Part shown: positions 25,001 to 33,434 of the stretch, in pieces
Position numbering within the stretch: position 1 is the first letter of the stretch
Layout of the letters: each line of letters starts with the position of its first letter
Assembly: GCF_001625215.2 (NCBI RefSeq)
Contig: NC_030385.2
Location: 33,009,598-33,073,597 of the forward strand
DNA length: 64,000 nucleotides
Reading direction: 5' to 3'
Origin: Daucus carota subsp. sativus
Lineage: Eukaryota; Streptophyta; Magnoliopsida; Apiales; Apiaceae
Notes under the pieces: generated by a model
Told to the model about the DNA's origin: nothing
Database searches by the model: none
Seen by the model: the letters and a program-made list of their open reading frames with translations, nothing else
Made by a program: the position numbers and the translations under genes

Positions 25001-25252
25001 ATTCACCTAAAGACTGGGAGGAAGACACACAAGATGGAAGCAATGCAGAGGGTCAGTCTGAAACAAAGTGGCCCCCTCGAGGGCGACTGTCTGCAAGAAT
25101 GTCTGATAATGCAAATTCATGGCGAAAAATCTGGAATGAGGCACCTGCTTTGTCTGTTTCTAACCAAAAACCACTTCTGGATCCAAATCGAGAAGGAGAA
25201 AAGGTTTAGTTTTATATTTTATGTGATAAAATAAAAGTCTTGACTTGTGCTC

Positions 25253-25283
<31 letters not shown>

Positions 25284-28087
25284 TATGTTACCCGGACCCT
25301 CCATTTTTGTGCCTATACCCGTGTCCAACCGACATGACATGGGTGTGGGTATGGGATCTGTGTCAGATCTTTCTTATTACAACCGGACACCTCACCTTGT
25401 AACATCCCAGGTCAAAATGAAAACTTAGGTCTTGTTTCAACTTGTTTACAGAGATCAAGATCCATGAATGACTTGTTTCTATGTTGTTCTTTTGATTTTA
25501 TGCTTCAATTTTTAGCGTATGTGATTTATGTGCAGTAGACACTATTTTAATGAATGTACCATAAATCAGGGTATATAAAGTTTGACTTGCGTGGAGCTTA
25601 AGTGCCAAGTCCCCGTACCCGAGTCTAATTCCGGATCCACGTCCACGAATCCTAATTATCCTAAAACTACGAATCTGACTCTTGGATCTGTACCCGTGTC
25701 CAATACCCATACCCGTGTCCGGGTAACTTAGTATACACACACACACATTGTTCCAGGGAGAACTATCTTATATAGAGTCCGGTGGAGAACCATTTGGTTC
25801 TACTTTAAAATCTCATTAATAATGCTAAAATTAGTCATACTTATGCATTAAATTTGATTCTAATATAGAATACTAGTCATACATAACATGGACAAACAAT
25901 TTCACGCATACAATCTAATTAATGATTTTTAAATTTGGTTCTACTGTAGAACCACTGTGGATGAATATGGTTCTACCGTAAAACCAGTTTGTATATTATG
26001 ATTAATTTCCAATGTTTTCTGGAAGAAAAATGATGAAACTTTATTTTTTGATTTACTAATTATATATTTGATGAATAATGAGAACGCTACATGAATTTTA
26101 TGTGTATATATAGGTGTTTTCCACTAGACTCTATATAAGATGGTTCTCCATAGAGTGCAACTATATGTGTGTGTGTGTGTGTGTGTGGGGTCTTACTCTA
26201 CTAGAAACCACTAAATAGAAACCAATGCTATTCAAAGAATGTGAAGGTTTGTAGGCCCTGAGGTGGGCCAAGTGTGGGCTCTTGGGCCCGTCCGGAGCCT
26301 ATCCAGAGCCTTGGTGAGGCTCTAGTGGACCCGAGGTGAAACGACTGGGGCCGGCGATGGGCCCCGGATGGGTGATGTCATATAGAAATAGTTTCTCTTG
26401 GTTTCTATTTAAAGTGTCTATTTAGTGGTTTTTATTTGAATACTAGCCAATATATATATATCGAGTTAAACACTGAACACTATCCTATTTAATATCTTTT
26501 CAATTGGCTATAATTAGTAAACAACTAATCATCCCAAGTCGATTCCAATTATGTCCCAAATTACTGGAGCTCTACTTTATTACTTTTATATTTGAATGAA
26601 ATTCAGGCATTAGTCAGAGAACGCTCGACTACTAGCCGGATGACTTCATAACAATGGCGGAAAAATATATTTCAGTGTCCTTTCAATTGTATTTTTTTTT
26701 TATATTACTCCCGATGCCATAATGGTATGTTTCATTTCATAGTGCCATATCTGTGTAGATTTATTCTTTCTGGTCATATTTGGTTCTGCAGGTTCTTCAT
26801 TATTTGGAGACACTAAGTCCATATCAACTGTTGGAACAAATGGTTTGTACTGCCTTTAAAGCATCTGCTGATACTCTTCACCAGACCACTTTTGGCAATT
26901 TGCAAAATATGAAAACAAAATTAGGACAGCTCTACCCCAGTATGGCTTCTGTATTGAAGCGTCTGCAAGGTATATAAACAATTGACTTTTCCTCTCGTTT
27001 TTCTGTCGTGTTATTTATATACAATGAATACCTTTCTTGATGTGTGAGATTATTGTCTTCAAATTGTAATATGCTATATTCTGTTGCAGCAAATACTGCA
27101 GACAGTGACTTTACTGAAGACATTAGTCGGCTTTGTGTCATATATGAACATATCGAGAAGTTATTATATGTTGCGGCTTCTCTTCATCGCAAGTTCATAC
27201 AAGCTCCACATTTATCAGAGGCAATATTTTGTGACTTCTTTAATACTTACATACCAAAAATGGGGACTGGCACAATTGGAGCTGATTATTTCCAGGTAAA
27301 ATTGTTCATTAGGCCGTGCTGCCTGTTCTAATATTGTACTTCGTGATAATCATAGTGATTAGTGACTTGATATATATACATATTTTTGTATTGATATGTA
27401 ATGACACATTGTTAAGTAAGAATTGAGTATGGTATTTTATATAGAAAGGCCCACAGTTTCATATATATAGGGGTCATGTTCCACTAGACCACTACAAACT
27501 ATTTTACCCCAGAAACCAGCTTAGAACACCGGTTGCAGTTGTACCAGCGATATGGCTAGTGCTGAACACGGTATCACATTAAGCAACGGAAAACTTCCTT
27601 TGCATCATGTGTTGATAGTGGATGCAGTACAATAAAATTTCCTTGTAGGGAAGCTTCTTCTTTTGGATTCGTTTAATGTATATTTTTTACACGAATTCCA
27701 AGGCTATGTTTGCTTCACTGTTTTACTAACACAGTAGATTCCCTTGAAATTATACGGGCTGATGCAATATACATTATGTATCATTTCTAGGAATTCAAAA
27801 TGAAGCAAGTAGTGAGCATTCCCGACAGGGAAGTTGTAGCAAGCTTATTTTCTCCCCCCACTGCAGATCAGTCATGGAGGAAAGTTTTGAGCATGGGAAA
27901 TCTTCTCAATGGCCACGAGCCAATTCTACGGGAGATTATATTTTCTTTGCGTGATAGAATAAATGGCAGCTATTATGCTGCTAGCACACCCTGGAGTCAT
28001 GAACAAGAAATAGAAACATATAGGATGTATATTTGTGGAAGCTCAAATGATCTTCAGGTAGCACTTTCTGTTGCATCTTGTGATTAA
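5566..28087 (+). CDS. RAB3GAP1: Rab3 GTPase-activating protein catalytic subunit (22 exons)
   Basis: Exons: 5566-5631, 6622-6665, 6767-6830, 7016-7130, 7493-7560, 7664-7761, 8894-9065, 9324-9546, 11855-11981, 16109-16218, 16802-16894, 17934-18059, 18526-18659, 21424-21513, 21616-21689, 23123-23285, 23396-23464, 24331-24370, 24941-25203, 26792-26969, 27090-27295, 27791-28087. All junctions are GT-AG and keep one frame of 730 residues. The family acts with RAB3GAP2 as a GAP for Rab3-type and a GEF for Rab18-type GTPases on membranes; plant partners are not shown here. Hallmarks: acidic N-terminus then FEHFDDFTLASSWERFI, FVPVHVPSRKAYIG, FIRWHSPKDW, and GRLSARM with R469, which probably matches the catalytic arginine of animal proteins (inference). 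The last exon ends ALSVASCD. It is shorter than the human protein of nearly 1000 residues. Introns hold many transposons; introns 8 and 9 (2.3 and 4.1 kb) are the fullest. Confidence 0.9.
6376..6552. mobile_element. 177-bp MITE with long palindromic TIRs in intron 1
   Basis: Both ends read CTAGTGTGTGCCCATGGGCA inward, and the inverted similarity continues for about 60 bp through AAGCGCGGAATTT and TTTTGATTGG, so most of the element is TIR. Each TIR contains the self-complementary core GTGCCCATGGGCAC. A clear target duplication was not found, so the superfamily is open. Confidence 0.8.
7163..7433. mobile_element. Small TIR element in intron 4, GGT(C/T)GTTTGGTT-ended
   Basis: The left end GGTTGTTTGGTTG and the right end CAACCAAACGACC are inverted copies, and inner AGGAAGT/ACTTCCT motifs recur. 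Similar ends occur at 38272-39250. Flanks CCTAGTTG and CTTAGTTA suggest an imperfect 8-bp target duplication (hAT-like), which is tentative. Confidence 0.6.
8617..8728. repeat. Compound microsatellite in intron 6
   Basis: A run of about 24 TA units passes into TATG, CATG and again TATG units, together about 112 bp. It yields spurious open frames on both strands that are not coding. Confidence 0.95.
9894..11146. mobile_element. 1.25-kb TIR element inside a TA microsatellite (intron 8)
   Basis: The left end GGGATAGTTCAACGGGGAAC and the right end, read inward as GGGGGCTTCTCCTTGAGGAAC, stay alignable over about 46 bp (both continue CTAATC..GTAACTT.GGAACT). TA repeats flank both sides (9861-9893 and 11147-11163). 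The interior is AT-rich with a five-unit tandem array and no credible ORF. Superfamily unassigned; the GGG-type end resembles the MULE end at 4005. Confidence 0.7.
10169..10790. repeat. About 4.6 tandem copies of a 135-bp unit
   Basis: Units start with ACATG(T/G)GGAG-like motifs at about 10169, 10301, 10439, 10574 and 10709, spaced 132-138 bp. Each holds TACAGAACATAAAAAATGTT-like and ACAATAATGTGACAAAAAA-like segments. The array is inside the TIR element 9894-11146. Open frames here are artefacts of the A-rich repeat. Confidence 0.85.
11164..11332 (+). mobile_element. Truncated MITE copy upstream of Rab3GAP exon 9
   Basis: It starts GGGTCGCGCTCAAGAGAG directly after a TA tract and matches, in inverted orientation, the element at 13714-14003 for about 165 bp (shared GAACCACTAAGGTT, ACATGTTTTTTTGCATCGTT, TTTCAAAATATAATACATAA). 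The distal end is replaced by other AT-rich sequence. Confidence 0.75.
13714..14003 (-). mobile_element. 290-bp TIR MITE between CA and TA microsatellites (intron 9)
   Basis: The right end, read inward, is GGGTTGTGCTCAAGAGAGAA followed by CCGATCC; the left end is TGTTCCACTTAGAACTC directly after a CA tract, while a TA tract follows the right end. A 50-bp-scale internal phrase containing AACGATGCAAAAAACATGTA occurs twice in tandem. Non-coding. It is the inverted partner of 11164-11332. Confidence 0.7.
14117..14635. mobile_element. Stowaway MITE, split by a second Stowaway
   Basis: The left end is CTCCCTCCGTCCC after TA (14115-14116) and the right end is GGGACAAAGGGAG before TA (14636-14637). 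The copy is interrupted at 14337 and resumes at 14578. It lies in intron 9 of the Rab3GAP gene. Confidence 0.85.
14338..14575. mobile_element. Inner Stowaway MITE
   Basis: Ends are CTCCCTCTGTCCCGCCTAAT and, at the right, GGGGCAGAAGGAG, with TA on both sides (14336-14337, 14576-14577). The inner TIRs extend through GTTTACGT and ACGTAAAG. Its sub-family resembles 20313-20548. Confidence 0.85.
14673..15080 (+). mobile_element. Non-autonomous Helitron in a GT/GC microsatellite
   Basis: The 3' end has a 9-bp imperfect hairpin (ACCCGTGCA-T-TGCATGGGT, 15052-15070) followed after six bases by CTAG and then T, the usual Helitron ending. The 5' end is placed near TATATTATTAAAGC at about 14673. GT repeats flank both sides. 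No Rep/helicase coding sequence is present. Confidence 0.65.
19112..20793 (+). mobile_element. LTR-retroelement fossil in intron 13 of the Rab3GAP gene
   Basis: Two related LTR-like segments (about 19112-19438 and 20172-20793) flank a short internal region. Directly after the first lies a primer-binding site TGGTATCAGAGCC (19441-19453), complementary to initiator tRNA-Met as in many plant Ty1/copia elements. The internal part is only about 0.7 kb and has no recognisable pol, so this is a broken or non-autonomous relic. The LTRs differ strongly (perhaps two thirds identical by eye), so it is old. A Stowaway MITE later entered the second LTR. Confidence 0.65.
20313..20548. mobile_element. Stowaway MITE inside the 3' LTR of the fossil
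   Basis: Ends are CACCCTCCGTCCCGCCAG and, at the right, CTGGTGGGACGGAGGGAT, each next to TA (20311-20312 and 20549-20550). The TIRs run on through GTTTACG and CGTAAAG. 236 bp, non-coding. Confidence 0.88.
22150..22275. repeat. Fragment rich in GGACAC/GTGTCC motifs (intron 15)
   Basis: Contains GTCGGACACTCGG, GGGACACAAGGACAC and CGGACACGGGTATGGGGAC, echoing the terminal parts of the element at 25284-25735. No paired ends were found, so it may be a degraded relative. Confidence 0.35.
25284..25735. mobile_element. TIR element between CA microsatellites (intron 19), first of three
   Basis: The left end TATGTTACCCGGAC follows a CA tract and the right end GTCCGGGTAACTTAGTATA precedes another. TATACCCGTGTCCAA and ACCCATACCCGTGTCC recur internally. 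Non-coding. Superfamily unknown. Confidence 0.65.
25749..26162. mobile_element. TIR element between CA and TG tracts (intron 19), second of three
   Basis: TIRs share ATCTTATATAGAGTC and GTGGA(G/A)AAC over about 45 bp. The left begins TGTTCCAGGGAGAAC; the right, read inward, begins AGTTGCACTCTATGGAGAAC. A CA tract lies on the left and a TG tract on the right. Non-coding, 414 bp. Confidence 0.75.
26187..26450. mobile_element. TIR element between TG and TA tracts (intron 19), third of three
   Basis: The left end GGGGTCTTACTCTACTAG and the right end, read inward TTGGCTAGTATTCAAATAAA, converge on the shared AACCACTAAATAGA. The core (about 26251-26375) is strikingly GC-rich for this intron. Non-coding. 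Confidence 0.7.
27470..27560 (+). mobile_element. Single element end, GGGGTCATGTTCCACTAG (intron 21)
   Basis: The sequence follows TATATATA and begins like the MULE right terminus (GGGTCATGTTCC). No matching opposite end was recognised before exon 22, so extent is uncertain; it may be a truncated copy. Confidence 0.4.
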
Positions 28088-31000
28088 TCTATAGGACAGC
28101 TTCCGAAGTTGTCATTGTCTGTATAGATTCTTGTCTTCTTTTTAGGTGAAGTAATATATCTGTAGTCTATGTAATATATGCTGGTAGAATTTTATTCACA
28201 ATGCTCATTTGCTTCAGTTGCTAAGATCCCAGGAGTTTCTATATATATAAAGTAATAATGTGATTTAAATACGTGCATGATATTGAAAGGGTGCTTATAC
28301 TCGTAGCTCAAAAGTGCATGAGCTGATTTGTGCACTTGCTCTTGAGTACTTGGGCGATGTTTGTTTTGAAGAATTATAATGCCCTGACTGTTGCCTTATT
28401 TCAAATATAAGGATTATTATCACATAGATCTAGATTTCGGTCATCTTTCTTTTTCATTTCTATGAGATTAGAATACTTTGGCGAGCGAAGGTATTACAAT
28501 CCCATGTAAACGGATTAGAAAGATGTTTGAAATCTAGTATCATGAAATAATAATTTTTATAATTTAGGAAAAAAGGTAATAATACAGGGATATCTCTCGA
28601 AACAAACATTGAGGTCTCTAACGAGTACTAAATACTCAAGGTTATAACATATATGCACTCTTTTGCTGCCAAACATACAGTTCTGTAAGGATGATCGTAC
28701 CATAGCCAAACTGGTTTATATGGTGACTAATTGCAACCTGTTGCTCTGAAGCACACATATCCCATAGACATACTAGTTTCTATCATGAATTGCGCTTTTT
28801 GTAGGGACTTAATTCCGCGGCTAAACTGGTATGTATATCTGTTATTGATTGTCCCATTAGGAAATTAAAATCCATATTGGTATTCCAATAACAGATTTCT
28901 GTCCATTATACAAAAATACATAAATGAATACAATTGTATTAGGAGAAACAATGACGGATTTGTCTGTTGTTGAGTAGCTTTCACAGAATATTATGAAATG
29001 GAAATTTAATATAATTTTGCATTTGTCCATGTTTCTGCTAAGGGAGGTTTTATCCAATATTTGGTCATGCTACGTTCTCATGACCAAGGACAAGTTCAAC
29101 ATTGAATGGTTGGTAGGTGTAATAAATAGAACAGTGACATTGTATTGTCATTTGTCAATTCCCCTGGTTTTACACCAATGCTTGCAGGAAATATCATAAA
29201 ATGCATGTATGTGTAACCAAATAATACAACACCCATCTTTGCAATTCATTCCTGCTGTAACATATACGCCACAGGATTAAATACAATCGTGTATCATGGG
29301 TTTTCATAATTTGAGCGCTTAGCAACGTGTCTGATGATAATTATGTATCCACATTTGGAGGACATCGGAGCCAGGCTAATTAGCTGATCAGGAGGTTTAC
29401 AAAATGTAAAATGTTAGATACTTCAGGAACTCTTCTCAAAGTTTTTGCCAAATTTACTGTGTACGGTTTGATTTTTCTTTTTCTTGGATCACATACATCA
29501 TCCAATTAAAATCAATTAATAATCTGTCACGTCATTTTGGAAAAATATGGGACAATTTATGATACGCAGCATTACTCTTCCAAATTTCAAAAAGATTATC
29601 ATTGTTGAAATTTTTTAACATGCTGAGTTATCATTATTAACGAGATTAGAATCCATAGAAATCTACTGACCCGACTCAAAAATTATTGTTAGTGAAAATC
29701 TGATAATATAAATGGTGAGAATCTCCGCAGAGACAAAAAGGGGAGGACGATTCATCGTATAAAGTGTCGGTTTTGATGATGTACATGATTCAAACAGAAA
29801 AAAACGACCATAAATAAGATTCACGAGGAATGGAAGGTGTCGTCACCTGAAGCAAAGGCCCATGATTTGTGAACCACGAAGCATTCGGTGCTGACACTGG
29901 GAATCCCACTGCATCTTCACTTCCCTATCTCACCCCACTCTCGTCCAATCAATAAACTCGGCCATCTTCTTTTACGCAAGTTTACATTAGAGAAGTTTAC
30001 ATTTATTATACACGCCTCCTCCCCGACAGATAGTTTAAATTTTTTGTAAAATATAATTCAAAATTTTTTAAATAAAATTTAATATTTAAATTTTATCTAA
30101 AAGCAAAAGTTTTGAAAAATAAATTATAAAAATATTAAAATACATGTCAAGTACTATAAAAAGATTGTATAAAAATGGGTATAACTCATCAAGTATATCT
30201 CAGTTTCTGCAATTTACACTAGTATAGTTAAATTAAGTACATGTATCGAACTCAACAAAATATATCAAGTAGCTACCCGATTTTCAAGTCGACTCATTTA
30301 AAGCGCTAAAATATTATTATATATCATTCTGTTAAATTTTCAAAAAAAACTTAACGACAATACTGATGTGGTAACGAAATTTCGTTAACTTGAGAATACA
30401 ATAAAAAAACACTGATATTTCAATTCAAACTTCTTAAACTATCTCAACTGTAACTTCAACTTGGATGGGAAAATATAACTTCTCATTTTCTTAAAAAGCA
30501 AAATATTTAGTTTTTGTGAGATTTTTGAAATGTTCATTACTCCTTTTCAAAATATAACTTTATTTAATGTGTGTTACTAACTAATTAAAGACTATCAATT
30601 ATTATGAAGAATTTTCTGATCATGCTTATTTATATTGAAAGAAAAGTAGTCAATTATATTAGTACTGACGAAATTATATATTTGATTACGTGATTTGAAA
30701 GAACGCAGAGTTCTATTATAATTTTTTTATTAGTATTTTTTGTATTTATTTTATCAAATATTTCACTTGTTGATGAAATTTTTTTTTGACCCTCTTATGA
30801 ATATTTGCTAGTTTCAACCCTGATATGAATTATATGTGAATAACTCGACTCTTCGAACTCGATATTTTATCGAATTAATGGTGAACAAATTTGTGTTCTG
30901 CTCCTTAATTAACTAGTCGATTTTGAGCATTTTTTTTTGTTCGGTCAGGAACTTTAGATTGGCTGAGTTCTCGGCTGGTTTCGGTAGAAAATCTAGTTTA

Positions 31001-31396
31001 TTTTTCAGAGTTTGTGTAGTGTGTGTCTGAGCACATGCATTAAAATTTTTGTGTTCGGATGTTTTTGATTAATGCTATTGTTGTAAATGAGGGAGTCCAT
31101 CAATATTAAAGAGTGTTAGCCAATTAAAACAAAAAAAATTTATGAAATTTTGTGCTTATCGTGTGGGCAAACACAAAAAACAGTTTTTCAATTATTGTTA
31201 AATGATGACCTTACCCGATTGTATATTGTAGTCTGTAGATGGGTTTAATTTATTTTATTTGGTCACATCTCGACCTTCGATGAAATTGACTTGAAACAAA
31301 TTATGATGGACAATTCAACACGTTAGGTTGCATTCAATTTTTCTGCAAATAATAAACTTTATCTAAATTAACAAATTATCATATATAACATGCCTC

Positions 31397-31757
31397 CAGT
31401 GTTCTAAAAATCTCCGATTTAACCGATTAATCCCCTACAAGGTCGGCCGCCGATTCGATTTTTGAAATCCGATTAATCCTTATATATATTTCTTAATCAA
31501 AGTATATATGATAAATTATTAAAATTTAAAATATTATGTTACTTTAAATCTGAATAATTATAGAGTTTATGAATATAGTAAATATATTAGTTACTAAATA
31601 GCTAATATAATAATAATTAAATATTAAATAATATTTTAATATTAAAATAATCCGATTTTCACTCCGATTAATCCTTCCGATTACTCCCCGATTTCCGATT
31701 AATCCTTGATTCGATAACTCAACCGATTAGTTCCGATTCCCGATTTTTGTAACACTG
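31397..31757. mobile_element. 361-bp non-autonomous hAT element with perfect 8-bp TSD
   Basis: The left end CAGTGTTCTAAAAATC and the right end, read inward CAGTGTTACAAAAATC, are TIRs. CATGCCTC flanks both sides (31389-31396 and 31758-31765), an exact 8-bp target duplication. The interior repeats CCGATTAATCC motifs near both ends. Non-coding. Confidence 0.88.
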
Positions 31758-32702
31758 CATGCCTCATAGGAAAAAATTCAGGATAACACATAATATGTCC
31801 GTGTTGATTTCGCGTCAAGTTAAAATCACTTAAAATTGAATAAATAAATTTTTTATAATTTTGATATAAAATTTCAGTTTCAGGTCAATTTTAAGATAAT
31901 TTTCACATTTTATCTCAATAAATCAGATTATAAATCCGGCTCCTATCACTAAATGATCAAATACTAAATGAAAAGTAAGTATTTTCGTTTGATTAGACAT
32001 GGGTAAATAAATTTCTTAATTAGGAAGGGAAAGAGATTGTTATTACCGAACAAATTACTTTGTAATCAAATCTTCAACAACGGCCCACCACGTGAAGTGA
32101 AATATTTGAAAAAAACAAATCTAGCCATTCTCTACTTTCTTCTGCTTATCTTTTACGAAAATGACGCATCATCAACCTATGTCGGGTTTCAGGGCCATTG
32201 GTGTCCGAATAAATGTACATACAATCTTTACCATCATAAATTTATTTTTAAATTTCATTTAAAAGAATCACCGTTACAAGAAATTAGAAACAGAGGGAAT
32301 ATATATTAGGTGATAGCTGTCCAGCTTTGAATATTTTCTTTTCAAGTCTCTGGGTCATTTTCTGTATTAAAGGCACAACTGGATATAATCAAATAAAATG
32401 AAAATAATAATTGCTAAAATAAATAAAATTCTAGATACAAATACATGAATTTGAAATGGTGGTTTTCATCTGTCTTTGGATTCTCTCTCACAAGTCACAA
32501 GTGAGTCTGTCTCAGTCACTCACTCACTTTAAATTTTCACTCATTTATTGGTTCATGCATATCTTTTATTTTGTTTATTTGTATTGTTCTCCTATCATTT
32601 TCATTTCCCACTCTCCCTCTATCTCTTGCTATTTCAACCCTCAGAACAGTAGCATTAGAAAAGTAAAAGGCTCAAATAATCCCAGATATCTTATGAAAGC
32701 AA

Positions 32703-32710
32703 TATATAAT
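32703..32710 (+). promoter_or_regulatory. Putative TATA box of the ALOG gene
   Basis: TATATAAT about 100 bases upstream of the ATG at 32808, in a region with CT-rich leader-like DNA. Position is plausible; no experimental support. Confidence 0.35.
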
Positions 32711-32807
32711 CCTTTATTCCCCGTGACAAATCCCCCCTTCTGATCCCCACTCTAGGTGACAAGGTTCATGCACATATGCATATTTTCATTAGGTACTTGA
32801 AAACAAA

Positions 32808-33434
32808 ATGAGTTCAGCACCTGCAGCAGGAGGAGGAGGAGGAGGAGGAGGGGGAGGAGGGGCGCCATCGCCGTCTGCTGTGACTCCGACAGCAGATGGA
32901 GGTGGATCAGCAGCAGCGCCGCTGAGTAGGTACGAGTCACAGAAGCGGAGAGACTGGAATACCTTCTTACAGTACCTGAAGAACCACAAGCCTCCGTTGA
33001 CACTAGGCAGGTGCAGTGGTGCACATGTGATTGAGTTTCTCAAGTACCTGGACCAGTTTGGGAAGACTAAGGTGCACGGGGCAGGGTGTCCGTATTTTGG
33101 ACACCCGAATCCTCCTGCCCCTTGCGCCTGCTTGCTCAAGCAGGCGTGGGGTAGCTTAGATGCCCTCATAGGCCGCCTCAGGGCGGCCTATGAGGAGAAT
33201 GGAGGCCGCCCTGAATCCAATCCATTTGGAGCCAGGGCGGTTAGGATATATCTGAGGGAAGTTAAAGAAAGTCAGTCCAAGGCCAGAGGCATGCCTTATG
33301 AGAAGAAAAAGCGGAAACGGGGGGTCACTGTGAGAGCCACGCCAGGTAGCTCCAATATACAGGCAGTTGAAGCTGGAAGTGTGGATGTTAGTGGCATGAT
33401 TACTGCTGCCACACCTTCTACCTCCACACTGTAG
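32808..33434 (+). CDS. LSH: ALOG-domain transcription factor (LSH family)
   Basis: Single exon, 208 residues. The ALOG domain spans about residues 40-165 ([41 protein letters not shown], then a zinc-ribbon insert with C94, H99, C106 and C108, then [23 protein letters not shown] and [16 protein letters not shown]). A nuclear localisation signal KKKRKR follows at about 166-171. A poly-glycine tract (residues 8-18), encoded by GGA/GGG repeats, precedes the domain, and the C-terminus is Ser/Thr-rich. ALOG proteins are plant nuclear regulators of meristem, organ-boundary and light-dependent growth. Length fits the family. Which LSH paralogue it is cannot be settled by eye. The ATG chosen is the first in frame and has an A-rich context. 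Confidence 0.95.
   Translation: MSSAPAAGGGGGGGGGGGAPSPSAVTPTADGGGSAAAPLSRYESQKRRDWNTFLQYLKNHKPPLTLGRCSGAHVIEFLKYLDQFGKTKVHGAGCPYFGHPNPPAPCACLLKQAWGSLDALIGRLRAAYEENGGRPESNPFGARAVRIYLREVKESQSKARGMPYEKKKRKRGVTVRATPGSSNIQAVEAGSVDVSGMITAATPSTSTL
33084..33194 (+). repeat. Three strong inverted repeats within the ALOG coding region
   Basis: Hairpins: 33084-33106 (8-bp arms GGGTGTCC, 7-base loop), 33125-33146 (10-bp arms CGCCTGCTTG, 2-base centre) and 33165-33194 (13-bp arms CTCATAGGCCGCC, 4-base loop). Their left edges are 41 and 40 bases apart. All are perfect matches within GC-rich coding DNA. Confidence 0.85.

Larger units (their letters stand above)
28088..32807. other. 4.7-kb gene-poor spacer
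   Basis: Apart from the hAT-type element at 31397-31757 nothing coding is recognised. A less AT-rich patch at about 29820-29960 matched no family known to me. A degraded repeat with a CCTCCTCCCC phrase lies near 30010-30190. The 3' part includes the ALOG gene promoter. Confidence 0.55.

Noticed and set aside
25240-25746. Open frames across the CA tract and TIR element
   Set aside because: They are created by the repeat and by the mirrored GTGTCC/GGACAC motifs of the element.
29820-29960. Less AT-rich patch in the gene-poor spacer
   Set aside because: Checked in both strands; frames are short and no family is recognised, so no gene is called.
30000-30190. Possible degraded Stowaway (CCTCCTCCCC phrase and A/T-rich internal inverted scraps)
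   Set aside because: Neither proper TIR nor TA-bounded ends could be defined.
32752-33169. Minus-strand frames over the ALOG gene
   Set aside because: Shadows of a GC-rich coding region; the plus-strand ALOG domain is unmistakable.
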